This document shows positions 1 through 8,841 of a stretch of 64,000 nt of DNA, piece after piece. The first letter of the stretch is position 1, and every line of letters begins with the position of its first letter. This DNA comes from an uncultured Oscillospiraceae bacterium. GTDB lineage: Bacteria; Bacillota; Clostridia; Oscillospirales; Acutalibacteraceae. The DNA lies in the NCBI GenBank assembly GCA_900541975.1, contig UQLR01000002.1:102863-166862 (forward strand). The letters are read 5' to 3'. The translations under genes and the position numbers were made by a program. The notes below the pieces were generated by a model. That model was not told where the DNA came from. It made no database searches and saw nothing but the letters and a program-made list of their open reading frames with translations.

Positions 1-596
1 TAGAAGGCGGCGGCTTTCAGGACGCCGTGGAGCAGGGCGTACGCCAGGCGTATGAGCAGGGCTATTTACGCAAATCTGTTGTAGCAGACCCGGTGTTTGA
101 CAGGGTTAACACAAAAGACAACACGCCTGCGGTGATTCATACGCAGATTGTCAGCGGCAATGGTATTACATTCCTTGCAGGTGGAAAAGGATTTGGAAGC
201 GAGAATATGTCCGCAATCAAAATGCTTACGCCATCCTATGGGGTGGAGGGCGTAAAGCAATTTGTGCTGGACGTTGTCAGACAGGCGGGGCCCAACCCCT
301 GCCCGCCGGTTGTTGTAGGTGTAGGGATCGGCGGTACGTTTGAAAAAGCGGCGCAGCTTGCAAAAAAGGCCACATTCCGGCCTGTCAATACCGCAAATCC
401 GGACAGGCGTTATGCACAGCTGGAGGAAGAGCTGCTGGAAAGCATAAACAAGATGGGCTTTGGGCCTGCAGGCCTGGGAGGTACGACAACGGCGTTGGGC
501 GTGAATATAGAAACATACCCTACGCATATCGCAGGAATGCCGGTTGCGGTAAATATTTGCTGCCATGCTGCAAGACATAAAAGCGCGCAGCTATAA
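1..596 (+). CDS. Fumarate hydratase (class I) alpha subunit, 5' end cut off by the window
   Basis: This is the C-terminal part of the alpha subunit of an iron-sulfur (class I) fumarase or the closely related L(+)-tartrate dehydratase. The enzyme interconverts fumarate and malate in the cytoplasm. The frame is open from base 3, so the N-terminus lies upstream of the window; about 198 residues are visible. Family-typical stretches are GYLRKSVV near the visible start, the PNPCPPVVVGVGIGG loop that carries a conserved cysteine, and GLGGTTTALGV. The beta subunit begins 23 bases downstream on the same strand, as expected for the two-subunit form. Fumarase and tartrate dehydratase cannot be separated from the sequence alone. 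Citrate synthase at 39342 makes a partial TCA role plausible. Confidence 0.93.
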   Translation, partial: EGGGFQDAVEQGVRQAYEQGYLRKSVVADPVFDRVNTKDNTPAVIHTQIVSGNGITFLAGGKGFGSENMSAIKMLTPSYGVEGVKQFVLDVVRQAGPNPCPPVVVGVGIGGTFEKAAQLAKKATFRPVNTANPDRRYAQLEEELLESINKMGFGPAGLGGTTTALGVNIETYPTHIAGMPVAVNICCHAARHKSAQL

Positions 597-619
597 AAGG
601 AAGAAAGGACGGGACTGCA

Positions 620-1168
620 ATGGTAAAATTAACGCTTCCGCTTAAAGAAGAGGACATAAAAAAGCTCAAAGCGGGCGATAGCGTGCTGCTGACAGGCGCC
701 CTGCTGACAGGCAGGGACGCCGCGCACAAACGGTTGTACGCCTGTATAGAGCAGGGGCGGCCACTGCCTGTGGAGATAAAGGGCGAAACGATTTACTACG
801 TGGGCCCGGCGCCGGCAAGGCCGGGCCATGCGGTGGGTCCGGCGGGGCCAACCTCAAGCTACCGCATGGACAAATACACACCCGCGCTGCTGGACATGGG
901 GCTTAAAGGTATGATTGGAAAGGGTGCGCGCTCCGGGGAAGTAATTGATGCGATCATGCGCAACCATGCTGTGTATTTCGCGGCGATTGGCGGCGCGGCG
1001 GCGCTGATTGCAAAAAGCATAAAAAGCGAGGAACTGCTATGCTACGAGGATCTGGGGACAGAAGCGGTGCGCCGTTATACGGTAGAAAATTTTCCCTGCA
1101 TTGTGGTAATAGACAGCAAGGGAAGGAATATTTATCAGACAGAACCTGCAAAATATAACAGAGAATAG
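620..1168 (+). CDS. Fumarate hydratase (class I) beta subunit
   Basis: A protein of 182 residues, the usual length for the separate beta subunit of class I fumarase/tartrate dehydratase. It completes the active site formed with the alpha subunit. Recognisable segments are GDSVLLTGALLTGRDAAHKR, the region YYVGPAPA, the block GPTSSYRMDKYTP, and the C-terminal segment with LGTEAVRRYTVENFP. The start is supported by AGGAAGAAAGGA upstream (599-609). It lies directly after the alpha subunit, so the two are almost certainly one operon. Tartrate dehydratase is the alternative substrate assignment. Confidence 0.93.
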   Translation: MVKLTLPLKEEDIKKLKAGDSVLLTGALLTGRDAAHKRLYACIEQGRPLPVEIKGETIYYVGPAPARPGHAVGPAGPTSSYRMDKYTPALLDMGLKGMIGKGARSGEVIDAIMRNHAVYFAAIGGAAALIAKSIKSEELLCYEDLGTEAVRRYTVENFPCIVVIDSKGRNIYQTEPAKYNRE

Positions 1169-1304
1169 TACGTCAAACCGTACATCGCCCCTGCTGTGCG
1201 TAACGGTGCGTCATACGGGGCGCTTTCTGCCATTATGGGAAAACCGGGAAGAAAACCGCTGGAAGATAACATGGATTTTCAAATTGAAAAAAAGAGGACG
1301 CCGT

Positions 1305-3974
1305 ATGAAAAAAAGCAAATGGAAAAAATATGGAACATGCCTTATGGCGCCGCTGTGCGTGTTGGCGTTTTTTGCCGCGTTTTTCGCTTTGTTTGGTATT
1401 TATCCGTTTGGCGGCTACAGTTTTTCATGGTGCGATATGGATCAGCAGGTTATTCCCTTTATGGCACAGTTAAAGGATATTTTAAACGGACAGGGAAGCT
1501 TTTTTCTGAGCATGGAAAATGCAGGCGGGATGAACTTCTGGGGTGTATTTTTGTTTTTCCTGGCAAGCCCGTTTTCTTTTTTGGTGATTTTTGTACAAAA
1601 ACAAGATTTAAGTTTGTTCATGAACGTATTGGTAGTGCTCAAACTTGCAGCCTGCGCGCTGTGTGCAAATGTGTATTTCCGCTATAAAACGCCGCGCCTG
1701 TTCCCACCTCTGCAGCTTATTTTAAGCGTTATGTACGCGTTTTGCGGATATGGGCTGCTGTATTATCAAAATGTTATGTGGCTGGATATTATGTACCTGT
1801 TCCCGCTGCTGCTTATGGCGCTTGATCTTTTGCTGCAAAAGGGAAGGCCGGCTTTGTATATTGTAGTATTGACGCTGTGCGTGCTGCTGCAGTTTTATTT
1901 AAGCTACATGGTTGTGCTGTGCGTTTTATTGTTTACAGCAGCCCATTTTTGCATATATCGCCGAGAAATGCAAAAAAATACAGCCGTGTTGTTTTATGTT
2001 TCTTCGCTTTTATCGGCGCTTTTATCGGCGCCTGGCTGGTTCCCCGCATTGCTGCAGTTTTTTAATTCGGCAAGGACGGCCAATGTTGTCCAGAGCATAG
2101 CGCAAGGCGGCTTTGTCACGCATATTTATACGGTTATACCGCTTATTTTGTGTACTGCAGTGCTGCTGCCCGCGTTTTTTGCCTCGCTTTGCTGCTTGAA
2201 AAAGGACAGGCAGGTCCGGCTGTATTTTATCATGCTTTTACTTACAGCCATTCCCCTGGTTGTGGAACCTGTCAATAAAATGTGGCATGCAGGCAACTAT
2301 ATGTCCTTTCCCGCGCGGTATGCTTATATGACCGCTTTTTTTGGCCTTGCAATGTTTGGGCATATCCTTGAGCATACCTGTAACAGGGAGGCTGTCCATC
2401 TGCGGGCAAAAACGCGATTTTGCCCGGCACTCGTCTTCTGTACGGCGACAGTTTTATGTGCTGCTGCCACGCTTGTCCTGTACAGGAATTTTGAAAACGT
2501 GCGCGCCTATACAAAAACGCTGTGGGGGGACCAAAAATCGTTTTTTACGCTGCTGGCGGCCGCTCTGATTCTGTGCGCCGGTTATGGCCTTGTAGTTTTT
2601 TTGCTTCAAAAGAAAAAGCTGTCCGCAAAGGCCGCTGCAATGGGACTTTGTATTTTACTGTTGTGTGAATGCGGGCTGAATGGTACTGTCTATATCGCTG
2701 CAGCGCGCCACAGCGATGACAGCTACCGTACGGTAATGGATCTGGAAGGGAAAATAAAAGACACGGGCTTTTATCGGGTCAAAACGGAAAAGAAGCTGTT
2801 TGACGTCAATCTGCTGGGCGCTATGGGATACAACAGCTTAAATCATTATTCTTCCCTGACGTCGCAGGACTTTTTGAAGTTGATGAAAAAGTTGGGCTAT
2901 TCTTCCTATTGGATGGAGGTTTCTTCAAGCGGGGGCACACTTTTTTCCGATATGTTGCTTTCCCATCAATATACGGTTTTTAATGGGGAAAAGGAAAACG
3001 CCGTTTATCAAAACAAAGCATTTTCAATTGTGCGCAGCGCTTTCAGCCTTTCACCGGCGCTTGTTGCCACGGCCGACCTGAGCAGCCAGCGGGCTTTGCC
3101 GGAAGCATCGCGCTTTGCTGTTCAACAGGCGCTGTTTAGCAGTTTGTTTGGGGAAGCGCGGCTGTTTGAAGCATATGCGCCGGACCAGATTTTGGCAGCG
3201 GATATGCAGACCGGCAACGGCAAAAAGGTGGAGGTCACGCTGGATAGCCCCCAAAAAGAAGGACGGCTTTTATACCAGATCGCAGTCAGGGGCCGGCAAA
3301 CGCTGTATTTTGACTGCTTTGATAAAATACGCCCTGCGCTTTTGGAGGAGATCAACGACAGCACTTCGGTCAGCGTAAACGGTGTATGTCTTACACAGTC
3401 ATACCCTTCCCAGGCCGATAACGGAATTTTATGCCTGGGTTCATTTGAAAACGAAACGGTACAGGTAGAAATTCAGCTCAGAGAAAGCGTTTGCTGTACC
3501 TCCTTTGGCGTATATGGCCTTAAAGAGGAAGTCCTTAACCATGCGCTCCAAGACGCACGGGAGTGTGCGGTAGAAGTTTCTGCAAACCGAATAACGGCGC
3601 AAACAAACGGAAAAGACGGGCAATTTGTCTTCTTTGCTATCCCCTATAGCGACGGCTTCACCGCGCAGGTGAACGGGGAAAAAACACAAATTTTTCAGGT
3701 ATATGGGGATTTTATGGCAATAAAGCTGCCGCCGGGCGGCGGCACGGTAACGCTTACATTTATACCGCCCGGCCTTACTTTGGGCCTTTGCCTTGCCGCG
3801 GGCGGGTTACTGGGCGTTTTCCTGCTTTTCTTTATAAAAAGAAAATTTACTGTCTGGCAGGCGCGCGCCGGCAGACCGGCTGCCATTCTTTTGGTTGTGT
3901 TGGGGAGCGCCGTCTTTGCGGCGGTCTATATAGCGCCGGTGGCAATTTACCTGGCGTCCAATATAAAAGGATAA
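1305..3974 (+). CDS. YfhO-family multi-spanning membrane protein
   Basis: A large integral membrane protein of 889 residues with the layout of the YfhO family: about a dozen or more hydrophobic segments over the first ~500 residues, a long extracytoplasmic stretch (roughly 500-840), and a final transmembrane segment. Studied Gram-positive relatives take part in glycosylation of cell-envelope polymers, so a GT-C-like transfer of sugars outside the membrane is inferred, not shown. Early motifs include GGYSFSWCDMDQQ and NAGGMNFWG. The frame is open further upstream to 1206, but ATG 1305 has AAAGAGG eight bases before it and is followed by a positively charged segment and then the first hydrophobic helix. 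It is followed by a terminator and appears monocistronic. Confidence 0.85.
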   Translation: MKKSKWKKYGTCLMAPLCVLAFFAAFFALFGIYPFGGYSFSWCDMDQQVIPFMAQLKDILNGQGSFFLSMENAGGMNFWGVFLFFLASPFSFLVIFVQKQDLSLFMNVLVVLKLAACALCANVYFRYKTPRLFPPLQLILSVMYAFCGYGLLYYQNVMWLDIMYLFPLLLMALDLLLQKGRPALYIVVLTLCVLLQFYLSYMVVLCVLLFTAAHFCIYRREMQKNTAVLFYVSSLLSALLSAPGWFPALLQFFNSARTANVVQSIAQGGFVTHIYTVIPLILCTAVLLPAFFASLCCLKKDRQVRLYFIMLLLTAIPLVVEPVNKMWHAGNYMSFPARYAYMTAFFGLAMFGHILEHTCNREAVHLRAKTRFCPALVFCTATVLCAAATLVLYRNFENVRAYTKTLWGDQKSFFTLLAAALILCAGYGLVVFLLQKKKLSAKAAAMGLCILLLCECGLNGTVYIAAARHSDDSYRTVMDLEGKIKDTGFYRVKTEKKLFDVNLLGAMGYNSLNHYSSLTSQDFLKLMKKLGYSSYWMEVSSSGGTLFSDMLLSHQYTVFNGEKENAVYQNKAFSIVRSAFSLSPALVATADLSSQRALPEASRFAVQQALFSSLFGEARLFEAYAPDQILAADMQTGNGKKVEVTLDSPQKEGRLLYQIAVRGRQTLYFDCFDKIRPALLEEINDSTSVSVNGVCLTQSYPSQADNGILCLGSFENETVQVEIQLRESVCCTSFGVYGLKEEVLNHALQDARECAVEVSANRITAQTNGKDGQFVFFAIPYSDGFTAQVNGEKTQIFQVYGDFMAIKLPPGGGTVTLTFIPPGLTLGLCLAAGGLLGVFLLFFIKRKFTVWQARAGRPAAILLVVLGSAVFAAVYIAPVAIYLASNIKG

Positions 3975-4023
3975 AATGAAGGTTATGAAAAAATCCAGGA
4001 AAACAAAGCGAGGTTCCTGATAA

Positions 4024-4047
4024 TGCGGGGCGGCCCCGCTTTGTTTT
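4024..4047 (+). terminator. Intrinsic terminator after the YfhO gene
   Basis: GCGGGG at 4025-4030 pairs with CCCCGC at 4034-4039 and is followed by TTTGTTTTTT. A longer outer stem, AAACAAAGCG at 4001-4010 with CGCTTTGTTT at 4037-4046, offers an alternative fold in the same place. Confidence 0.8.
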
Positions 4048-4106
4048 TTAGCGCGGAAGACGTGAAAAACCTGCGGCAAAAAGCCGGGCGGCGGCTTTGG
4101 TGTTTT

Positions 4107-4136
4107 GCATAAAAAACAAAAATTTTTCATATAGAT
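4107..4136 (+). promoter_or_regulatory. Possible sigma-E-like sporulation promoter of spoIIID
   Basis: GCATAAA (4107-4113) and CATATAGAT (4128-4136) are separated by 14 bases, resembling the -35 and -10 pattern of mother-cell sigma E promoters. In Bacillus subtilis spoIIID is a sigma-E gene. The match is imperfect, so this is tentative. Confidence 0.3.
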
Positions 4137-4167
4137 TACCATTCACCCAATTCTGGAGGTTTTTTAT

Positions 4168-4419
4168 ATGAAGGGTATTGTGGAGGAGCGCGCTGTTGAG
4201 CTTGGCGAATACATCATAGAAAGCGGGGCGACTGTCCGCAGCGCTGCCAAAAAGTTCGGCGTAAGCAAAAGCACCGTACATAAAGACGTCAGCGAACGCT
4301 TAAAATCTGTCAATCCGCAGCTTTACCGCGAGGTGAAGACCATATTAGAGATCAATAAGGCGCAAAGGCATATTCGGGGCGGAATGGCGACAAGAAAAAA
4401 ATACCAGCATGATAAATAA
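4168..4419 (+). CDS. spoIIID: SpoIIID, stage III sporulation transcriptional regulator
   Basis: A protein of 83 residues, the usual SpoIIID length. This small DNA-binding protein tunes mother-cell gene expression during sporulation. It has the helix-turn-helix segment TVRSAAKKFGVSKSTVHKDV (about residues 21-40), followed by the conserved basic C-terminal region with INKAQRHIRGGMATRKKY. A strong ribosome binding site CTGGAGG lies just upstream of ATG 4168. It stands alone, preceded by the YfhO terminator and followed by an inverted repeat. Its presence argues that the organism forms, or descends from an ancestor that formed, endospores. Confidence 0.97.
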   Translation: MKGIVEERAVELGEYIIESGATVRSAAKKFGVSKSTVHKDVSERLKSVNPQLYREVKTILEINKAQRHIRGGMATRKKYQHDK

Positions 4420-4437
4420 AAAAATAAATTGCCGCAG

Positions 4438-4475
4438 AGGCAGGGTATGGGCGTTGTGCTTTGTACCCTGCCTTT
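4438..4475 (+). terminator. Inverted repeat after spoIIID, weak terminator
   Basis: AGGCAGGGTA (4438-4447) pairs perfectly with TACCCTGCCT (4464-4473) across a 16-base loop. The T-tract is short (TTTGTG), so termination efficiency is uncertain. Confidence 0.5.
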
Positions 4476-4618
4476 GTGCGTGTAGCGGCTATTTATAAAT
4501 TGTTGGATTTAAATTTCAAATTTGTTCATGTTTTTTTGTCTTTTTTACATTATAATTGTATTGTATAACAGGCGTTATGTGGTATAATACAGATGCGGCT
4601 TTACGGGAGGTACATACT

Positions 4619-5308
4619 ATGAGCCTAGGAAAAATTTTGGTAGTGGACGACGATTTAAATATCTGCGAGCTGTTACGGCTTTATATTGAAAAAGAAGGAT
4701 TTAGCGTAGTAACCGCAAACGACGGCGCGCAGGCACTGAAGCTTTTTGAAAAAGAGCAGCCGGACCTGATTATGTTGGATATTATGCTGCCTGAGCTTGA
4801 CGGCTGGCAGGTGTGCAGGGAAATACGAAAAACTTCGAAATGTCCGATTATTATGCTGACGGCCAAGGGCGAAGTTTTTGACAAAGTGCTGGGGTTGGAA
4901 TTGGGCGCGGACGACTATGTAGTAAAACCCTTTGAAGCAAAGGAGGTTGTGGCGCGCATACGCGCGGTGCTGCGCCGCAGCGGAAAAACCGACGAAAATG
5001 AAATGAAAGAAGTCAAATGGGACAAGCTTTCAATCAATCTGACCAATTATGAGCTGAAGGTTGACGGCATACAAATTGATACGCCGCCCAAGGAAATGGA
5101 GCTTTTATTCCACCTGGCCACCCATCCCAACCGCGTGTTTACGCGCGACCAGCTTCTTGACGAGGTGTGGGGTTTTGACTATTATGGCGATTCCCGTACA
5201 GTAGATGTGCATGTAAAGCGCCTGCGCGAAAAGATAGACGGCGTTTCCAACAAGTGGGAGCTGAAAACCGTGTGGGGCGTTGGATATAAATTTGAGGTAA
5301 AAGAATAG
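4619..5308 (+). CDS. OmpR/PhoB-family response regulator
   Basis: A protein of 229 residues with an N-terminal receiver domain (about 5-118) and a C-terminal winged-helix DNA-binding domain (about 132-229). The acidic pocket DDD is near residue 10, the phospho-acceptor is Asp54 in LIMLDIMLP, and the conserved Lys lies in VVKPFEAKE. ATG 4619 has GGGAGG eight bases upstream; an extension to 4556 lacks a ribosome binding site. It precedes a histidine kinase and an HtrA-like protease, the arrangement of the CssRS-HtrA secretion-stress system of Bacillus. That functional match is inferred from context only. Confidence 0.95.
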   Translation: MSLGKILVVDDDLNICELLRLYIEKEGFSVVTANDGAQALKLFEKEQPDLIMLDIMLPELDGWQVCREIRKTSKCPIIMLTAKGEVFDKVLGLELGADDYVVKPFEAKEVVARIRAVLRRSGKTDENEMKEVKWDKLSINLTNYELKVDGIQIDTPPKEMELLFHLATHPNRVFTRDQLLDEVWGFDYYGDSRTVDVHVKRLREKIDGVSNKWELKTVWGVGYKFEVKE

Positions 5309-5326
5309 CGGTAAAACGATGGATAA

Positions 5327-5364
5327 AAAACAGGCAGCCTTTGCATCCTGTGGTTGCCTGTTTT
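5327..5364 (+). other. Stem-loop between response regulator and kinase genes (attenuator-like)
   Basis: AAAACAGGCAGCC (5327-5339) pairs with GGTTGCCTGTTTT (5352-5364): 13 pairs including one G-T, with a 12-base loop and a 3' side ending in TTTTCGCTTT. It occupies most of the space between the regulator stop and the likely kinase start at 5397. It may lower read-through into the kinase and protease genes or protect the upstream message from 3' decay. Confidence 0.6.
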
Positions 5365-5396
5365 CGCTTTGCCCGCCGGAGGGAAGCAGATCAGCT

Positions 5397-6950
5397 ATGG
5401 CAAGACAGAAAACGTTATTTAAAAAATATTTGCAGATCAGTATGGCGATCGTTTTGATCAGCTTTTTGATTTTGGGTGTAATGCTTATATTTTTTGTCGC
5501 ACGGTTTTCCCAGGAAGATAAAAGAGAGCTTCTTACAGAAAACGCGTATTCCGTTTCTAATATGATTTCAGACAATTCCCATCTTGTAAACAATATGCTG
5601 CTGATCAATAACGACACCGTATTTGAAACCGTTGTGTCCACCATGTCAAAAAGTATTAACGCCAATATTTTTATTGTCGACAGAGACGGAACAGTCCAGC
5701 TCAGCTCGGAAAATACGTTCAGCGAAGAGCAGCCCAAGGTTATCCCAAAGGCTATTGTCAATGCGGCAGCCAGTAAGGAATACTTTGAAACGTCTACGCT
5801 GGGCGGGGTATATACAGCCAGCCATTATACAGTGGGCGTGCCGATCATCGTTAGTGTAAACGGACAGAATATGTCTGTAGGCGTTGTATTCGTCTCTTCA
5901 GAGGCCAGTTCGATTTCAAGCTTTACCAATGATATTACAAAGATTTTTTTCTTTGCCGCCATTGCAACTTTTGCCATTGTATTCTGTCTGGTGGGTTTTT
6001 ATACTTATAATATGGTGCGGCCGCTGCGACAGATGGCCGCTGCGGCAAGGAGCTTTGGCGCGGGGGATTTTTCAAGCCGTGTGCCGGTGACCTCAAATGA
6101 CGAAATTGGACAGTTGGCCGTTGCGTTTAACAATATGGCTGATTCCCTTGCCATGAGCGAGGGGACAAGGCGCAGCTTTATTGCAAATGTTTCACACGAG
6201 CTGAAAACCCCCATGACGACGATTGCCGGGTTTATCGATGGAATTCTTGACGGAACGATTCCGCCGCAGCGGCAGAGCTACTATTTAAACATTGTAACGG
6301 TAGAAATCCGGCGCCTTTCCCGGCTGGTGCAGACCATGCTGGCATTGTCCAGAATAGACAGCGGCGAATTTAAAATGAATAAGCAGCGTTTTGACCTGAC
6401 AGGGATTATTATTAGCACGCTGCTGACGTTTGAACAGAAAATAGAACAGAGAAAGATCCGCGTACAAGGCTTGGAAGAGGCAGAAAGCCTGTTTGTAGAC
6501 GGCGATCCGGATATGCTGCATCAGGTTATTTATAATCTGGTGGAAAACGCGGTAAAATTTACAGATGAGGGCGGCTATATCCGCCTGACGCTGACAGACC
6601 TGCCGGATAAAACCATGCTCGAGATTAAAAACAGCGGGCAGGGAATTGCGCCGGAAGAGATCTCGCATATTTTTGAACGGTTTTATAAAACGGATAAATC
6701 CCGCAGTCAGGATAAAAACGGGATGGGGTTGGGCCTTTATATTGTAAAAACGATTCTCCGCCTGCATGGCGGGGATATAGCGGCAAGCAGCGTTTTAGGG
6801 CAGTATTGCGCTTTTACGCTGTGGCTGCCAAAAGAAAAGGATAAACTAAAAGAGAAGGCAGAAAAGGCGGAAAAAAACGAAAAGCCTGAAAAACACAGCA
6901 GGAAAGAAGCAAAACAGCCGCCGGAAGAAAAGGAGAATGGGCATGAGTGA
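5397..6950 (+). CDS. Membrane sensor histidine kinase (HAMP, HisKA, HATPase)
   Basis: A protein of 517 residues. A first membrane helix (about 13-36), an extracytoplasmic sensor of about 150 residues, and a second helix (about 182-204) lead into a HAMP linker, a HisKA domain with His266 in VSHELKTP, and a HATPase domain with N box NLVENAVKF and G box NGMGLGLYIV. The C-terminus carries an unusual Lys/Glu-rich tail of about 40 residues. ATG 5397 is preferred to the in-frame 5319 because the upstream codons would lie inside the stem-loop at 5327-5364 and lack a ribosome binding site. It overlaps the protease gene by 8 bases, implying translational coupling. Confidence 0.93.
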   Translation: MARQKTLFKKYLQISMAIVLISFLILGVMLIFFVARFSQEDKRELLTENAYSVSNMISDNSHLVNNMLLINNDTVFETVVSTMSKSINANIFIVDRDGTVQLSSENTFSEEQPKVIPKAIVNAAASKEYFETSTLGGVYTASHYTVGVPIIVSVNGQNMSVGVVFVSSEASSISSFTNDITKIFFFAAIATFAIVFCLVGFYTYNMVRPLRQMAAAARSFGAGDFSSRVPVTSNDEIGQLAVAFNNMADSLAMSEGTRRSFIANVSHELKTPMTTIAGFIDGILDGTIPPQRQSYYLNIVTVEIRRLSRLVQTMLALSRIDSGEFKMNKQRFDLTGIIISTLLTFEQKIEQRKIRVQGLEEAESLFVDGDPDMLHQVIYNLVENAVKFTDEGGYIRLTLTDLPDKTMLEIKNSGQGIAPEEISHIFERFYKTDKSRSQDKNGMGLGLYIVKTILRLHGGDIAASSVLGQYCAFTLWLPKEKDKLKEKAEKAEKNEKPEKHSRKEAKQPPEEKENGHE

Positions 6951-8676
6951 GTTTATACCGGAAAACGACGGGTTTGTCCCACGCAACGACCAGTCGGGGG
7001 AAGCCGCGGCGCCGCCGGAGGAGCAAAACCTGCAGGATGAGCAAAAAGCATTGCAGCCGCAGGGGGAAAAGGCTGATCCGGCGCAGGATACAACAGAACC
7101 GGGAAACAGTGAAAAGAAAGAGGGCACAGTGCAATTGCCCCAGGAGGGATTCGCCACGGAAAACAGGGAAGCAGGGCCCGGAGAAGGCAAAAACGCAGAC
7201 CAAACGGCGCAGCAGGGCGCGCCTGTCCGGCAGAATTTCGCACAGGGGCAGGTATGTCCGCCGCAAACGGCACAGCCGGGCGCATATCCTGCTGCATACC
7301 AGGCCGGCGTGCAGCAGGGCGATAATCGTGCAGGCGTATATAACGGTCAAGGTGCATATGGGCAACGGTATTATAATCCGGCAACGGGGCAATATTACTA
7401 CACAGCAAATATGCAAATGCCCCCAAAAAAGAAAATGAGCAATGGAATGAAGGCGTTTATTGGCTGTATGATCGGCCTTTTTGTCATATTGGCAGGTGTG
7501 TTTTCCGTTTTGCTAGCGCAATCCTTTTCACAGCTGCAAAAAGATGGAACAGGCTGGTTCCAGCTGCCTTCAGGCATTGACCCGGATGAATTTTTCAGCT
7601 CCGACGGCAGCAGCACAGTCCAGAGCGACGACCCGGCGGGTTCAGGCAACACGGCAATTGATCCGAACGGACCCAATATTACACTGTACCCACAGCCGGA
7701 TAATCTGGCCAGCGATCAATACAACGCGCAGTATGCGTTTAAAAAGGTGTCGCCGTCGGTCGTGGGTGTTGTAATGTATAAAGACGTTAATTTACAAAAT
7801 GGAACAAGCAGCCAGACAAGCAGCCAGGGAACGGGGATCATCATCAGCAGCGACGGGTATATTGTAACAAACAGCCATGTAATTGGGGATTCCAAGCAAT
7901 ATAAGGTTACTGTTGTTCTGTCGGAGGAAGAAGAATACCCGGCACAGGTGGTCGGCTACGATACCAGAACAGATCTTGCCGTGTTAAAAATAAACGCTTC
8001 AAAAGATTTACAAGCCGCGCAGTTTGCTTCTTCTGAAGATATAGAGGTTGGGCAGGACGTAGCGGCAATTGGAAACCCCGGCGGAATCAGCTTTTCCAAT
8101 TCCCTGACAAAGGGGATTATTTCAGCTGTAAACCGGACGGTATCCGGCAGTAATATAGGGTATATTCAGACAGATGCCGCAATTAATCCGGGTAACTCCG
8201 GTGGCCCGCTTGTAAACTTAAGCGGGCAGGTATTGGGGATTAACACCATCAAAATTGTCAATACAGAATATGAGGGTATGGGATTTGCTATACCCAGTAA
8301 AACGGTCAGAGAGGTTGTAAATGATATTATTACGCAGGGCTATGTTTCGGGCAGAGTGCGCATTGGCGTTACCGGGAACGAAATTACATCGCTTCTGGCG
8401 CAGTACAACAACGTACCCACGGGCATATTGATTGATACCTTTGCAGACGACAGCCCGCTGCCGGAGAAAGGGGTACAAAAAAACGATATTATTACAGCGA
8501 TTGACGGAGTGAAGATTACGTCCTTTTCCAGATTTTATACCGAGCTTGCAAAGTATAAACCGGGGGACGAGGTAACGCTGTCAATTTACCGCATGCCGCA
8601 AAGGCGGGGAGAGGAAGCACAGACCTTCGACATACAAATTAAGCTTCTGGCCGACAACGGAGAAACACAATCCTAA
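6943..8676 (+). CDS. HtrA/DegP-type membrane-anchored serine protease with PDZ domain
   Basis: A protein of 577 residues. A long low-complexity cytoplasmic region rich in Gln, Pro, Gly and Glu (1 to about 165) is followed by one membrane helix (about 168-190), a second linker, a trypsin-like domain and a C-terminal PDZ domain. The catalytic triad is His312 (TNSHVI), Asp344 (TDLAVLKI) and Ser419 (NPGNSGGP). ATG 6943 is preferred to ATG 6937 because AGGAG at 6931-6935 is then seven bases away. It is the third gene of the two-component operon. The likely role is quality control of exported proteins outside the membrane, with expression set by the co-transcribed kinase and regulator. The N-terminal extension is longer than in most family members. 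Confidence 0.95.
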   Translation: MSEFIPENDGFVPRNDQSGEAAAPPEEQNLQDEQKALQPQGEKADPAQDTTEPGNSEKKEGTVQLPQEGFATENREAGPGEGKNADQTAQQGAPVRQNFAQGQVCPPQTAQPGAYPAAYQAGVQQGDNRAGVYNGQGAYGQRYYNPATGQYYYTANMQMPPKKKMSNGMKAFIGCMIGLFVILAGVFSVLLAQSFSQLQKDGTGWFQLPSGIDPDEFFSSDGSSTVQSDDPAGSGNTAIDPNGPNITLYPQPDNLASDQYNAQYAFKKVSPSVVGVVMYKDVNLQNGTSSQTSSQGTGIIISSDGYIVTNSHVIGDSKQYKVTVVLSEEEEYPAQVVGYDTRTDLAVLKINASKDLQAAQFASSEDIEVGQDVAAIGNPGGISFSNSLTKGIISAVNRTVSGSNIGYIQTDAAINPGNSGGPLVNLSGQVLGINTIKIVNTEYEGMGFAIPSKTVREVVNDIITQGYVSGRVRIGVTGNEITSLLAQYNNVPTGILIDTFADDSPLPEKGVQKNDIITAIDGVKITSFSRFYTELAKYKPGDEVTLSIYRMPQRRGEEAQTFDIQIKLLADNGETQS

Positions 8677-8686
8677 AATATGCAGC

Positions 8687-8723
8687 AAAAAAGCCGCCCG
8701 GATGTTCTGGAGCGGCTTTTTAA
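8687..8723 (+). terminator. Intrinsic terminator of the two-component/HtrA operon
   Basis: AAAAAGCCGC (8688-8697) pairs with GCGGCTTTTT (8712-8721), giving a 10-bp stem ending in T residues just after the protease stop codon. Confidence 0.85.
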
Positions 8724-8841
8724 GCGGACAAACCACGGTGCAGGAAACCCGCGCGGAACAGCCGCAGCAGGATATCTGCAGAAGTCTTGCAAAGCGTCCG
8801 CAAGGCAGGCATAAAACATACAAAAAGGGGCAGTGCGTGTG

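Noticed and set aside
4551..4556. TATAAT as -10 of the two-component/HtrA operon
   Set aside because: No acceptable -35 lies 16-18 bases upstream; the region is simply T-rich, so no promoter was listed.
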